A DNA stretch of 46,644 nucleotides from NCBI GenBank assembly GCA_016178155.1, contig JACOTZ010000131.1:1-46644 (forward strand), read 5' to 3'. Position numbers and translations under genes: made by a program. The stretch comes from Acidobacteriota bacterium. Its GTDB lineage: Bacteria; Acidobacteriota; Terriglobia; Bryobacterales; Bryobacteraceae. Below the pieces are notes generated by a model that worked only from the letters and a program-made list of their open reading frames with translations, did not search any database and was not told the DNA's origin. This document shows, piece by piece, positions 26,234-34,203 of this stretch; positions within the stretch are counted from its first letter, which is position 1; each line of letters begins with the position of its first letter.

Positions 26234-27623
26234 GGTCAGGCACAAGAGACTGCACTGAGACAAGACGCCGCGCGGAAGCGGCGCCGGTCGATCGCGGCTT
26301 GACTTTGGCGCCATCCTTCAAGTCCTCGGGCGGATTGACAATGAGGTCTTCGCCGCCGATCAGGCCGCTGTCCACGCGCAGGCCCCGCGAAGTGAGGCCG
26401 CCGGTCCTCACGGCGCGGCGGAGGGCGCGGCCCTCGTGCACCACGAAGACGTAGCCGCCGCGCAGCGACGACGCGGGCACATACAACACGCGCGAGGAGG
26501 AAGCGGCCGGCGGCTCCGCCCGCTCGTTGTAGAATGCGACGCTGGCATTCATTTCCGGACGCAGGTAGTCGTCGGGCTTGAGGATCCGCACTTTCACCTG
26601 CACGGTGGCCTTTTGGCGATTGGCTTCCGGCGAGATCTCTTCCAGCACGCCGTCGTAGACGCGGTCTGGGAAGGCGTCGGTGGTGACACGGGCCGGCTGG
26701 CGCGGACGCAGCTTGGCGAAGTCGTTCTGGTTGATGTCGAGCTCGGCGCGCAGATCACTCAGGTCGGCGAGGGATACCACGTAGCCCTTGGCTCCGCGCT
26801 CGCCCACGAAGCTGGTGGTGACGAACTCGCCCTTCTCCACCGCGCGCTCGAGGATGGTTCCAGTGACGGGGGCGCGGATGACGGTGTTGGAGAGCTGGCT
26901 TTCAAAGAAAGCGACCGCGCCGCGGGCCTGCTCGAGCTGTCCCTTGACCGCGGCAATCTGCTCCTGGCGCGGGCCGAGCCGCACCAGCTCATAGGAGCGA
27001 TCGAGAGCCTGCACGCGGGCCGCGAGCGAGTCGTGCCGTGCGCGGGCATCATCGAGCGCTTGTCTGGCCAGCACACCTTCGCCGACCAGGCGCTGGGTGC
27101 GCGCGAGGACGGTGCGGGCATTCGCGAGATCGGCCCTGGTCTGGTCGAGCTCCGCCCGGGCGCGCTGGATCTCTTCCGGGCGCGAGCCGTGCTCGAGCTC
27201 GGCGAGCCGCGCCTGGAGCGAGAGCAGGTTGCCGCGGGCCTGCTGCAACTGGGCGCGGTACTCGTCATCCTCGAGCCGCACGATCACCTGGCCCTCTTTG
27301 ACCTTGTCGCCTTTCTCGACGCCGATCCAGGCTACGCGGCCGAGCACCTTGGAAGCGAGCTGGATCTTGTGGGCGGCGATAATATAGCCGGTGGCGTTGA
27401 GCACGATCTCCTGGCCGGAAGCGGGGTCGCCGGCATCGGCGGCGCGCACACGCACGGTCTCGACTTCGAGTACCGGGTTGAAGCGCGCGTATACGAAACG
27501 GCCCACCCCGAGGAGAACCAGGAGAGCGACGCCCGTGACAATCCAGCGCGCGGCCCAGCGCGGCGGGTCGGCGGTCGCGCGCCGGCTCTTATCGATACGC
27601 AGCTTACCAAGGTCGCCCGTCAT
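26226..27623 (-). CDS. HlyD/MacA-type membrane fusion protein
   Basis: A 465-residue periplasmic adaptor. One membrane anchor lies at about 28-46 ([20 protein letters not shown]). A lipoyl/barrel-sandwich half-motif ([19 protein letters not shown]) is followed by a long coiled-coil hairpin of ~110 residues (about 120-235) rich in Ala, Arg and Leu. The returning lipoyl half ([21 protein letters not shown]) and a beta-barrel/membrane-proximal domain follow. It starts 2 bp after the stop of the second permease gene and overlaps the ATPase gene. The gene set resembles MacAB. No TolC homologue is present in the window. Confidence 0.92.
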   Translation of the reverse strand: MTGDLGKLRIDKSRRATADPPRWAARWIVTGVALLVLLGVGRFVYARFNPVLEVETVRVRAADAGDPASGQEIVLNATGYIIAAHKIQLASKVLGRVAWIGVEKGDKVKEGQVIVRLEDDEYRAQLQQARGNLLSLQARLAELEHGSRPEEIQRARAELDQTRADLANARTVLARTQRLVGEGVLARQALDDARARHDSLAARVQALDRSYELVRLGPRQEQIAAVKGQLEQARGAVAFFESQLSNTVIRAPVTGTILERAVEKGEFVTTSFVGERGAKGYVVSLADLSDLRAELDINQNDFAKLRPRQPARVTTDAFPDRVYDGVLEEISPEANRQKATVQVKVRILKPDDYLRPEMNASVAFYNERAEPPAASSSRVLYVPASSLRGGYVFVVHEGRALRRAVRTGGLTSRGLRVDSGLIGGEDLIVNPPEDLKDGAKVKPRSTGAASARRLVSVQSLVPDHA

Positions 27624-27625
27624 CG

Positions 27626-28792
27626 TCAGATCTCCCGCAGCGCGTTCAGGATCTCCTTGCGGGCCGCGCTCCGGGCGGGGAAGAAGCCGCCCAGAGCGCC
27701 CATGAGCGCACCAAACAGCACGCCGCTGAGCATGAGCTGGGGTGTGACCCGGAAATTGAACGAGAACTCGCTGAAGGTAACGAAGCTGCCCACCCCGGTG
27801 GTGATGTTGTTCAGCGGCAGCACGAGCAGGCAGCCGATCAGTCCGCCGATCATGGACAGCAGCACCGACTCCACCACGAAGCTGAACAGGATGCCCGCGC
27901 GCGAGAAGCCGAGCACACGGAGGGTCCCGATCTCACGGGCGCGCCGCGCCACGGCGGCATACATCGTATTCATGGCGGCGAAACAGCTTCCAACGGCCAT
28001 GATCAGCGCGACAAAGGTCCCCATGAACTGCACCGGAGCGGCGGCGATCATCTGTTTCTCGTAGTACCGTGTCTCGGGGATGGCGGAGACGTTCAGGCGC
28101 TGGTCCGCATCGAGGTCGTTGATGAGCGCGCTGAAGGCGACCGGGTCGGCGGCGCGGAGGAGGACGGAGCTGAGAAACTCGGCGCGATTGTGGTCGGAGG
28201 CGACCTGGAACAGATCTCCCCAAATCTCGCTGTTCACCGCCGAGGCCCCGGCGCTCATAATCCCGACGACTTCCCAGTCGCCTTTGCCGAACTGGAGCTT
28301 ACCGCCGATCTTCGCCGCCGGATAGCGCAGCGCCACCGACTTGCCGACGACGATTTCCCGGCGGCCCGGCGCATACCAGCGCCCGCGTTCGAGCTGGAGC
28401 CGGTCGCGCATTTCGCGACCGGCGGGAGAGATGCCGCGCAGCGTCACGTTCATCCCCCCCGGACTGTCGACTCCCTCGAGATTGAGCAAAGTGACCATCT
28501 CGAGCGACGCCATGGGCTCGCCCGAGGCGCTGCGCGCGATCCCCGGTTTCACCTTGATCTGCTCGAAATTCGCGCGAGCCATCACGCTGACGAGCTCGGA
28601 GCTCGAGGCCTTGCGGGTGACCAGGATCTGCAGCGGATGCCCGCTGACGCGCAGCGCCGTCCGCAGCCCCTCCACCAGCGCCAGCACCGCCAGCAAAACC
28701 GCGACCGTGAGCGCGATACCGAGCGCCGTCATGATGGTGGTCGTCTTGCGCACGGCCAGGTTGCGCAGGTTGTAGCCGAGAGGAAGCGCCAT
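27626..28792 (-). CDS. FtsX/MacB-family ABC permease
   Basis: A 388-residue permease with the MacB topology: one N-terminal membrane helix ([21 protein letters not shown]), a large periplasmic MacB_PCD-like domain (~50-260), then three helices near the C-terminus, the first preceding [17 protein letters not shown], the FtsX signature. The ATG at 28792 ([12 protein letters not shown]) is preferred to an upstream start at 28822 that would lie inside the preceding gene. It begins 4 bp after the first permease stops. The two permeases are similar but not identical and may form a heterodimer. Confidence 0.92.
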   Translation of the reverse strand: MALPLGYNLRNLAVRKTTTIMTALGIALTVAVLLAVLALVEGLRTALRVSGHPLQILVTRKASSSELVSVMARANFEQIKVKPGIARSASGEPMASLEMVTLLNLEGVDSPGGMNVTLRGISPAGREMRDRLQLERGRWYAPGRREIVVGKSVALRYPAAKIGGKLQFGKGDWEVVGIMSAGASAVNSEIWGDLFQVASDHNRAEFLSSVLLRAADPVAFSALINDLDADQRLNVSAIPETRYYEKQMIAAAPVQFMGTFVALIMAVGSCFAAMNTMYAAVARRAREIGTLRVLGFSRAGILFSFVVESVLLSMIGGLIGCLLVLPLNNITTGVGSFVTFSEFSFNFRVTPQLMLSGVLFGALMGALGGFFPARSAARKEILNALREI

Positions 28793-28796
28793 CGAG

Positions 28797-29951
28797 TCAA
28801 CCGGAATGCCGCATGGCGTCAACGATCGTGGTGCGCGAGGCGCCCCATGCGGGAATCAGCGCGCTCGCAATTCCGATGATGAGACTCGCCGCCAGCAGGA
28901 CCACGGTGACGGATGGTCTCAAGGTCAGCATTTTGATCTCGCCGATCATGACCGGCGCGTAGCGCAACCCCTGGGTGAGCAGGAGCGCGAGACACCAGCC
29001 GAGAATGCCGCCGAGCAGCGCGATCAGCGCGGCTTCCCCGAGGATGATGCCCATGATGGCGCCGCGGGTGAAGCCGAGCGTCTTCAGGATGCCAACCTCT
29101 TTGACGCGCTCCCGAACCGACATGGCCATGGTGTTTGCCGACACCAGCAGGATGGTAAAGGTCACGGCGCCGCAGACGCTCAGCAGAAACGCCTTGACGT
29201 TGCCCAGGAAGGAGATGAAGCTGAGCTCGAATTCCCGCTCGGTCTCGGTCTTGGTTTGCACCGGCGAATTGCGGAACAAAGCATCGATTTCGCGGGCGAC
29301 GCGCGGGACCGAATCGGGCGAGTCGGCGAGCACCGCAAACGTGCCGGCAAAATCGCGCCGCCTCTGGGGCAGGCTCTCATAGAGATACTGGATATTGAAG
29401 AACATCTCATCCGCGGGGCGTCGCGTGTTGTCGTACACGCCGCGCACGGTGAACTCGAGTGTGCCCGGAAAAATGTCGCCCTTGAGGGTGACGCGATCGC
29501 CGACCTTGAGATTGAACTTTTCGGCCAGCTCGCGGCCCAAAAGGCAAGCGGAACGCTCGCGCTGGAACGCGAGCTTCTGCTCCTCGGCGAGCTTGATCTC
29601 GGGGAACATGGCGAAAAACCGAGCGGGCTCGATAGCCATGCGGGCGAACATGTTCTTCGGGTCTTTGTATTCGCCGCCGTACCACTGCATCACCATCACT
29701 TCCCTGACGCCGGACACCTGCTCGATCTTCTGCCGGTAACTCGTCGGCATCACCTGGGCGAGCGAGACCTTGTTGCGGGTGACCAGGCGGAACGCCTGCT
29801 CGGGTGTGGCGTCAGTGAAATAGAAGGAGTGATAAATGGCGAGGAACACGCCGAGTACGCAGAGCGAGACCGCGATACTGCACACGGTGAGAGTAGTCCG
29901 CCGCTTATTGCGCAGACCGTTCTTGAGGACGAGCGGCCAGTGGCGAATCAT
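28797..29951 (-). CDS. FtsX/MacB-family ABC permease (first gene of operon)
   Basis: A 384-residue permease with an N-terminal helix ([19 protein letters not shown]), a periplasmic domain of ~220 residues and three C-terminal helices; the signature [17 protein letters not shown] precedes the second helix pair. The ATG at 29951 ([19 protein letters not shown]) is supported by a TACAAT -10 box just 12 nt upstream, and by the basic residues typical of MacB-family N-termini. It heads an operon with the second permease, adaptor and ATPase genes, and is divergent from tadA with only 23 bp between the start codons. Confidence 0.92.
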   Translation of the reverse strand: MIRHWPLVLKNGLRNKRRTTLTVCSIAVSLCVLGVFLAIYHSFYFTDATPEQAFRLVTRNKVSLAQVMPTSYRQKIEQVSGVREVMVMQWYGGEYKDPKNMFARMAIEPARFFAMFPEIKLAEEQKLAFQRERSACLLGRELAEKFNLKVGDRVTLKGDIFPGTLEFTVRGVYDNTRRPADEMFFNIQYLYESLPQRRRDFAGTFAVLADSPDSVPRVAREIDALFRNSPVQTKTETEREFELSFISFLGNVKAFLLSVCGAVTFTILLVSANTMAMSVRERVKEVGILKTLGFTRGAIMGIILGEAALIALLGGILGWCLALLLTQGLRYAPVMIGEIKMLTLRPSVTVVLLAASLIIGIASALIPAWGASRTTIVDAMRHSG

Positions 29952-29957
29952 GGTCTC

Positions 29958-29963
29958 ATTGTA
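29958..29963 (-). promoter_or_regulatory. -10 box (TACAAT) for the MacB-like operon
   Basis: TACAAT begins 12 nt before the ATG at 29951, so the operon mRNA should be leaderless or nearly so. On the opposite strand the same 23-bp gap carries AGGGGA (29963-29968), the Shine-Dalgarno of tadA. Confidence 0.45.
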
Positions 29964-29974
29964 GGGGAATACGG

Positions 29975-30484
29975 ATGGCGGACAGGCATTGTTCGGACGA
30001 GAGGACGGCCGAGAGCGATGAACGGTTCCCATCGCCTGACGAGTACTTCATGGGGCTGGCGCTCGCCCTGGCGCGCGAAGCCGAGCGCCAGGGGGAGGTG
30101 CCGGTGGGGGCGGTGCTGGTCCGCGCCGGTGAAATCCTCGGCCGCGGCTTCAATTCCCCCATCCGCCTGCAGGATCCGACAGCACACGCCGAAATGATCG
30201 CCCTGCGCGAGGCGGCGGCGAACGCCGGCAATTACCGGCTGGCGGGCACGACTTTGTATGTAACCGTGGAGCCCTGCGCAATGTGTGCTGGCGCGCTGGT
30301 GAATGCGAGAGTGGAGCGGCTCGTCTTCGGGTCGCGGGACATCCGCTTCGGCGCGGTGCGCAGCAAATTCCAACTGGCCGATTCGGAGCTGCTGAATCAT
30401 CGCATCCGCGTGGAGGAGGGCGTGCGCGCGGCCGAGTGCGTCGAGCTGCTGCAGCGCTTCTTCACGGCCCGCCGGCGCCGTTAA
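29975..30484 (+). CDS. tadA: tRNA-specific adenosine deaminase (TadA)
   Basis: A 169-residue cytidine/deoxycytidylate deaminase-fold enzyme that converts A34 to inosine in tRNA. The zinc-binding catalytic motifs are complete: HAE (in PTAHAEMIAL) with the proton-shuttling Glu, and PCAMC (in VEPCAMCAGALV). The bacterial TadA segment GDIRFGAV-like (RDIRFGAVRSKF) is present. The ATG at 29975 has AGGGGA 6 nt upstream; it gives a ~25-residue N-terminal extension before the usual YFMGLALALAREA start, so ATG 30050 is an alternative. It is divergent from the MacB-like operon. Confidence 0.92.
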   Translation: MADRHCSDERTAESDERFPSPDEYFMGLALALAREAERQGEVPVGAVLVRAGEILGRGFNSPIRLQDPTAHAEMIALREAAANAGNYRLAGTTLYVTVEPCAMCAGALVNARVERLVFGSRDIRFGAVRSKFQLADSELLNHRIRVEEGVRAAECVELLQRFFTARRRR

Positions 30485-30569
30485 CTGAACCCTCCGAGAG
30501 TCGATGATGGCGCGTGAGCCCCGCATGTCCGCGCGTTCTGCCTGCCGCTATTGAACGGCGGCGCCGGCA

Positions 30570-30594
30570 TTGGCATGACAGACGGAGATGCCAA
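30570..30594. terminator. Stem-loop between convergent tadA and DUF1080 genes
   Basis: TTGGCAT and ATGCCAA pair perfectly (7 bp) around an 11-nt loop in the convergent gap 30485-30619. There is no strong T-tract, so it is a weak intrinsic terminator candidate. Confidence 0.35.
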
Positions 30595-30619
30595 CAATAC
30601 CCGGGACAGCGCGCAGCCT

Positions 30620-31270
30620 CTATCGCTTCTTGATTTCGACAATGCGAATATTGCGGAACATCACAATACTCTGCGGATCGTGAAGCTGCAAGCCGATCGG
30701 CCCGGTGGTGGGACGCTTCTGGTCTCCCGGGTGTTCCATAACGAGTTGCCCGTTGAGCTTGATCCGAATCTTATCCTTACGCGACTCGATGTCGAAAGCG
30801 TTCCAATCGTTGTCAATCTGCGCGCCGGTCCTGGCCTTCTGGAAAAGATAGAGGCTGCCGGAGGGGTGGCCGTCATTGTAGCCATTGATGATCTGAATCT
30901 CGTAGCCGATGTGCGAAGGGGTGCGCCTGGGATCGGCCTCCGGGCCAAACGACCACCGCGCGCGCGAGGCGTCCCGAAGCGAGATGCCGCTGTTGCCGCC
31001 GAGCCTGGTCCACCACTCCAGATGCAGGTCGAACTCCTCGAAGTCACGCCGGGTGTAGAGCCACGCCTGGTCGGGGTTCGTTTTCGGGCGCGGCTTGCGC
31101 AGGTCGCGCTGGCCGATCAGGACGCCGTCGCGCGTGACCGTCCAGACGCCGTCACCGACGCTCTCCCAGCCATCGAGGTTTTTGCCGTTAAAGAGGGCAA
31201 CGCCATGCGAGGCGGCGAAAGCAGTTGGCGAAACGTAAAGGACAAGCAGGGCGGCGGCTATTCTGCGCAT
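30620..31270 (-). CDS. Secreted DUF1080 (3-keto-disaccharide hydrolase-like) protein
   Basis: A 216-residue exported beta-sandwich of the DUF1080/3-keto-disaccharide hydrolase family, with the LamG/concanavalin-like fold. A Sec signal peptide (MRRIAAALLVLYVSPTAFA) is followed by the family opening VALFNGKNLDGWE and the core motifs FDLHLEWW, GNSGISLRD, YEIQI and GPIGLQLHD. Some characterised members cleave 3-keto-glycosides in Bacteroides and related bacteria; the substrate here is unknown. The ATG at 31270 is fixed by the signal peptide and by a TATGAT -10 box exactly 15 nt upstream, so the longer frame to 31414 is rejected. Confidence 0.88.
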   Translation of the reverse strand: MRRIAAALLVLYVSPTAFAASHGVALFNGKNLDGWESVGDGVWTVTRDGVLIGQRDLRKPRPKTNPDQAWLYTRRDFEEFDLHLEWWTRLGGNSGISLRDASRARWSFGPEADPRRTPSHIGYEIQIINGYNDGHPSGSLYLFQKARTGAQIDNDWNAFDIESRKDKIRIKLNGQLVMEHPGDQKRPTTGPIGLQLHDPQSIVMFRNIRIVEIKKR

Positions 31271-31279
31271 CACCGTCCA

Positions 31280-31285
31280 ATCATA
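31280..31285 (-). promoter_or_regulatory. -10 box (TATGAT) for the DUF1080 gene
   Basis: TATGAT begins 15 nt before the ATG at 31270; a TTGCCG 19 bp further upstream could be a weak -35. Confidence 0.45.
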
Positions 31286-31464
31286 AGACAAGCGGTTTGG
31301 CGGGCGGCAATCGGCTTCCGGAGGCCGCCTTCCCGGCCCGATGCTCGATCTCGGGGTTCGCGTTGACGCCCAGCCGGCCGCATTTCTCACCGCTGCGCGC
31401 CGGGCGCGGCGCATAGAAGCCCGCCGCCCCGAGGCGAGCAGCCGTGAGAATGCGCCGTCGATAC

Positions 31465-32034
31465 TCAGGCGGATCGTGCCAGAGGCAGATCGGGGTCGTC
31501 CTCATCATCAAAGGGCATGTCCCCAGGCACAAATTTCGCCGCCCTGGGATCTCGAAGCCCGAAATAGTCTGACAATGGGTACAACGCGTACGGCTCAAGC
31601 TCCCGGAAAGTACGTCCGAGCCTCTGCTCGATGCGGTAAATAATGTGAAAGAGCGTTCCACGATCGATTTTCAGTCTCTTGCTGCAGAGCCTCCAGTCGG
31701 CGCCAAGCAGATAACGGTACTTGAAGACCCTATATTCTCCCGGCGTCAGGGAGCGTCTCGCGACCAGGCAGAAATCCGCTACGTACTCTTGATTCTTGCG
31801 GCCATAGTAGATTCGCCCGTCCGCGCCGGCATTTCGTTCCAGATCCACGCGGATCATGACCGATTCCTCGGAAACACAGGCACGGAAACGCAAGTAACAG
31901 GCGCGAAAAATCGCGCGGAGAACACAGTTGCAGGGCTGCCCCCGCTCATCTTGGCCATGGCGGAGCCCCAGGCCGTGGCAATACGCGCACCGGACGGTGG
32001 CGATTGCAATCGTATCTGACCTCGTCCACTCCAT
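31465..32034 (-). CDS. Small zinc-finger/HTH-like protein of unknown function
   Basis: A 189-residue protein. Near the N-terminus C16-x2-C19-HGLGLR ... C35-x-C37 resembles a DnaJ-type zinc finger (CxxCxGxG); two more Cys (in RACYLRFRAC) follow. The C-terminal half (LTPGEYRVFKYRYLLGADW ... LCSKRLKIDRGTLFHIIYRIEQRLG) has the helical spacing of a helix-turn-helix, similar to sigma region 4. From memory, similar proteins recur in Bryobacterales genomes as hypotheticals. The ATG at 32034 (MEWTRSDT) is chosen because the residues upstream are basic and unstructured. It is divergent from an XRE-type regulator across an inverted-repeat-rich gap, suggesting a shared regulatory unit. Function unknown. 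Confidence 0.65.
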   Translation of the reverse strand: MEWTRSDTIAIATVRCAYCHGLGLRHGQDERGQPCNCVLRAIFRACYLRFRACVSEESVMIRVDLERNAGADGRIYYGRKNQEYVADFCLVARRSLTPGEYRVFKYRYLLGADWRLCSKRLKIDRGTLFHIIYRIEQRLGRTFRELEPYALYPLSDYFGLRDPRAAKFVPGDMPFDDEDDPDLPLARSA

Positions 32035-32051
32035 CGGTTGTCTCAATTTTT

Positions 32052-32103
32052 TAATCCTCGGATTACCTCGTTTCGGAAGGTTCGGGTCCTTCCTGGAGGT
32101 AAT
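32052..32103. repeat. Nested inverted repeats upstream of the zinc-finger gene
   Basis: Three perfect repeats are packed together: TAATCC/GGATTA (32052-32065), ATTACCTC/GAGGTAAT (arms 32062-32069 and 32096-32103), and inside that GGAAGG/CCTTCC (32075-32080, 32088-32093). They sit in the probable leader of the minus-strand gene, so they could be an RNA structure or a cluster of operators. The region is more AT-rich than its surroundings. Confidence 0.45.
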
Positions 32104-32123
32104 ACTACCGGGCTTAAGGGTTC

Positions 32124-32148
32124 CGTCAATCGAAGTCACACATTGACG
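32124..32148. repeat. 7-bp inverted repeat CGTCAAT/ATTGACG
   Basis: CGTCAAT (32124-32130) and ATTGACG (32142-32148) are separated by 11 bp, giving about two helical turns centre to centre, in the same divergent intergenic region. Possible dimeric regulator site. Confidence 0.35.
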
Positions 32149-32276
32149 TGGTGAGACGCATGACACGGGCGGGGATAGAGTGATATAACTTGCTTGTTCC
32201 GTTTAATTTATCGTCCGTGCCCCGGTCGAACAAGGACAGGGGCCGGCGCGCTGCGTGGATATGGAAACCCGCAGGC

Positions 32277-32295
32277 CTATTTCCGCGTGAAATAG
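32277..32295. promoter_or_regulatory. Operator-like palindrome CTATTTC-N5-GAAATAG
   Basis: A perfect 7-5-7 inverted repeat lies 26 bp before the TTG start of the XRE-type regulator, where autorepressors of this family commonly bind. Binding by that protein is inferred from position only. Confidence 0.45.
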
Positions 32296-32320
32296 ACCAA
32301 GAGTTTGCAAAGGGGGGCCC

Positions 32321-33040
32321 TTGAGTTTCACAACGCTCCACGAGCTGCTGGTTGTCTGTGTGCGCGAACGCATCCAGAACGGCGAGCTTACAGAACGCCG
32401 CCTGGCCCGCATGGCCCATATTTCACAACCTCACATCCATAATGTGCTGAAAGGGGGGCGATTCCTCTCAACAAAATTTGCAGACCGGATTCTGGCCGCC
32501 CTCCAGATCTCCATTCTGGACCTTGCCCGAGACGCTACGGCCGGCACGAGCGGACTTGTGCGCCCCGAACTGTACGCCAGCCTGCCGATCCTGAAGGGCC
32601 GCCTGGGTCCGTCCGATCCCTGGCCGACAGCGGTCGACGCATGGGCCAAGCTGCGGGTATCCGCGGTCCGGATCGCCTCCATGGTGGATCCTGTCGCGGC
32701 GCGGCTCGGCCGTGATCCCAGGATGACAGGCCTGTTCGACGGCGGTGACACAGTGGTGCTCGACCAGAGCCCGGCGGCGCGCCGCCGGATCCAGTCCGAC
32801 CAGTTGTATCTGTTGAAATTTCGGGGGCGCGGAATGGTCCGACACCTGCGGTGCTCCGGCGATTGGCTGTACCTGATCAGCGATGACGCCCGCTTGCGGC
32901 CGGCATCGTGGGAAAGGTTGTCGATGACCGAATTCGACGTGGATTATCTGGTGCGGGCGCGCGTGAACTTCGTCGGCGCCGGGCGGGAATGGGAGCACTT
33001 GGAGAAGCCGGGCTATCTCGACGCGGCGACCTCGCGATAG
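32321..33040 (+). CDS. XRE-type HTH regulator with degenerate S24-like C-terminal domain
   Basis: A 239-residue protein. Residues ~24-61 form an XRE helix-turn-helix (LTERRLARMAHISQPHIHNVLKG). From ~85 on, the sequence resembles the beta-rich LexA/CI (peptidase S24) domain: FDGGDTVVLDQ ... LYLLKFRGRGMVRHLRCSGDWLYLISDDA. The catalytic Lys expected near MVRHL is Arg and no G-D-S-M serine motif is seen, so self-cleavage is unlikely. The start is TTG, supported by AAAGGGGGG just upstream. The 3' end overlaps the convergent glycosyltransferase gene by 28 bp. It is divergent from the zinc-finger gene and probably regulates the region between them. Confidence 0.75.
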   Translation: MSFTTLHELLVVCVRERIQNGELTERRLARMAHISQPHIHNVLKGGRFLSTKFADRILAALQISILDLARDATAGTSGLVRPELYASLPILKGRLGPSDPWPTAVDAWAKLRVSAVRIASMVDPVAARLGRDPRMTGLFDGGDTVVLDQSPAARRRIQSDQLYLLKFRGRGMVRHLRCSGDWLYLISDDARLRPASWERLSMTEFDVDYLVRARVNFVGAGREWEHLEKPGYLDAATSR

Positions 33041-34176
33041 ACTTCGAGCACCTCGGCGGCGGCCCGCTCCCAACTGAACTGCCGGAGCTGCAGGTAGCCG
33101 GATGCGATCAATCTCTGGCGCAAATTCTCGTCCAGCAGAACTTCCCGAATGCCACGGGCGATGTCGAACACGTTCTCTGGATTGACGATCATGGCTGCGT
33201 CGGACACCACCTCCGGCAGGGAGCTGACGTGGGTGGCCACCACGGGCGTGCCCGACGCCATGGCTTCCAGCGGAGGGAGCCCGAAGCCCTCGTAGAGCGA
33301 AGGAAAGACGAACGCTGCCGACGACGAATAAAAAACCTTGAGCGTGTCGAAGGGGACAAACCCCAGGAAACGAACGTGGGGCTCGACGCGGGTCTGGATG
33401 ACGGCCCGCCGGACCTCCGGGTTACGGGAGATCTCGTCGCCGATGATGATCAGTTTCAGCTCGCGGTACACGGGGTGGTGCTCGAGCTCGCTGCGGAGCA
33501 CGGCAAAGGCTTCGACCAAACGCGGGATGTTTTTGTGAGGACGGATGCGGCCTGCATACAGCAGGAACGGATAGTTGATCTGGTAGCGTTCGAGAACGCG
33601 CCGTTTCTCGAGGGTGCCCGCATCCGGTCCGCCGGACCGCCCGCCGGCGGTCACCCGATCGAGGAATTTCGGATCGGGCGCGTTGTAGACCAGTTTGATA
33701 CGGCTGGAGGGGATGCCGAGCAGGTTCTGCACATCCCGCCGGGTAGCGGCCGACACCGCGATGATGCGTTCGGCCCGCAGCAGGCCGCGGCGGAAACGGT
33801 GGAGACGGAAGCTGTCGCGCCAACCCGAGCGGCGCTCGAACAGCACGCTACTCATATCGTGAATGGTCACGACGTAGGGCCGGGGCAGCAGCAGGGGGAC
33901 ATTGTTCAGAGGAACATGAACCAGGTGGGCGGCAAAGCGGCGCACGAAATAGGGATAGGCCAGGTGGTTCATCCAATGGCCTTCGATGCCGTGGTAGACG
34001 ACCGTCTCGAAGTTCGGCGGCAGACTGCTGAACTCCTCGACGTCGTCCGGGCGGGCGGTCAGGATGTAGTGAGGCGTGGTGTCCAGCGCGGAGAGCGCGC
34101 GGATCAGGTTTCGAATGTACGTGCCGATCCCGAAGTCCTTGACATGGCGTACGTCGATGACGATGCGCAGGGGCAT
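33013..34176 (-). CDS. GT4-family glycosyltransferase
   Basis: A 387-residue retaining GT-B glycosyltransferase. The N-terminus IVIDVRHVKDFGIGTYIRNLIRAL carries the Gly-rich acceptor loop. The C-terminal domain has LYAGRIRPHKNIPRLVEAF and the E-x7-E motif EGFGLPPLEAM, which binds the nucleotide-sugar donor. It resembles mannosyl/rhamnosyl transferases of exopolysaccharide or O-antigen synthesis, but no polysaccharide cluster surrounds it. It starts 27 bp downstream of glyA on the same strand and ends overlapping the convergent XRE gene. The acceptor is unknown. Confidence 0.88.
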   Translation of the reverse strand: MPLRIVIDVRHVKDFGIGTYIRNLIRALSALDTTPHYILTARPDDVEEFSSLPPNFETVVYHGIEGHWMNHLAYPYFVRRFAAHLVHVPLNNVPLLLPRPYVVTIHDMSSVLFERRSGWRDSFRLHRFRRGLLRAERIIAVSAATRRDVQNLLGIPSSRIKLVYNAPDPKFLDRVTAGGRSGGPDAGTLEKRRVLERYQINYPFLLYAGRIRPHKNIPRLVEAFAVLRSELEHHPVYRELKLIIIGDEISRNPEVRRAVIQTRVEPHVRFLGFVPFDTLKVFYSSSAAFVFPSLYEGFGLPPLEAMASGTPVVATHVSSLPEVVSDAAMIVNPENVFDIARGIREVLLDENLRQRLIASGYLQLRQFSWERAAAEVLEVYREVAASR

Positions 34177-34203
34177 GGGGGAGGCGGACGCCGGCCGCCG
34201 GAG

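Noticed and set aside
26436-28064. 542-aa open frame opposite the membrane-fusion and permease genes
   Set aside because: Antisense to two well-supported genes, crossing their boundary, with no recognisable domain.
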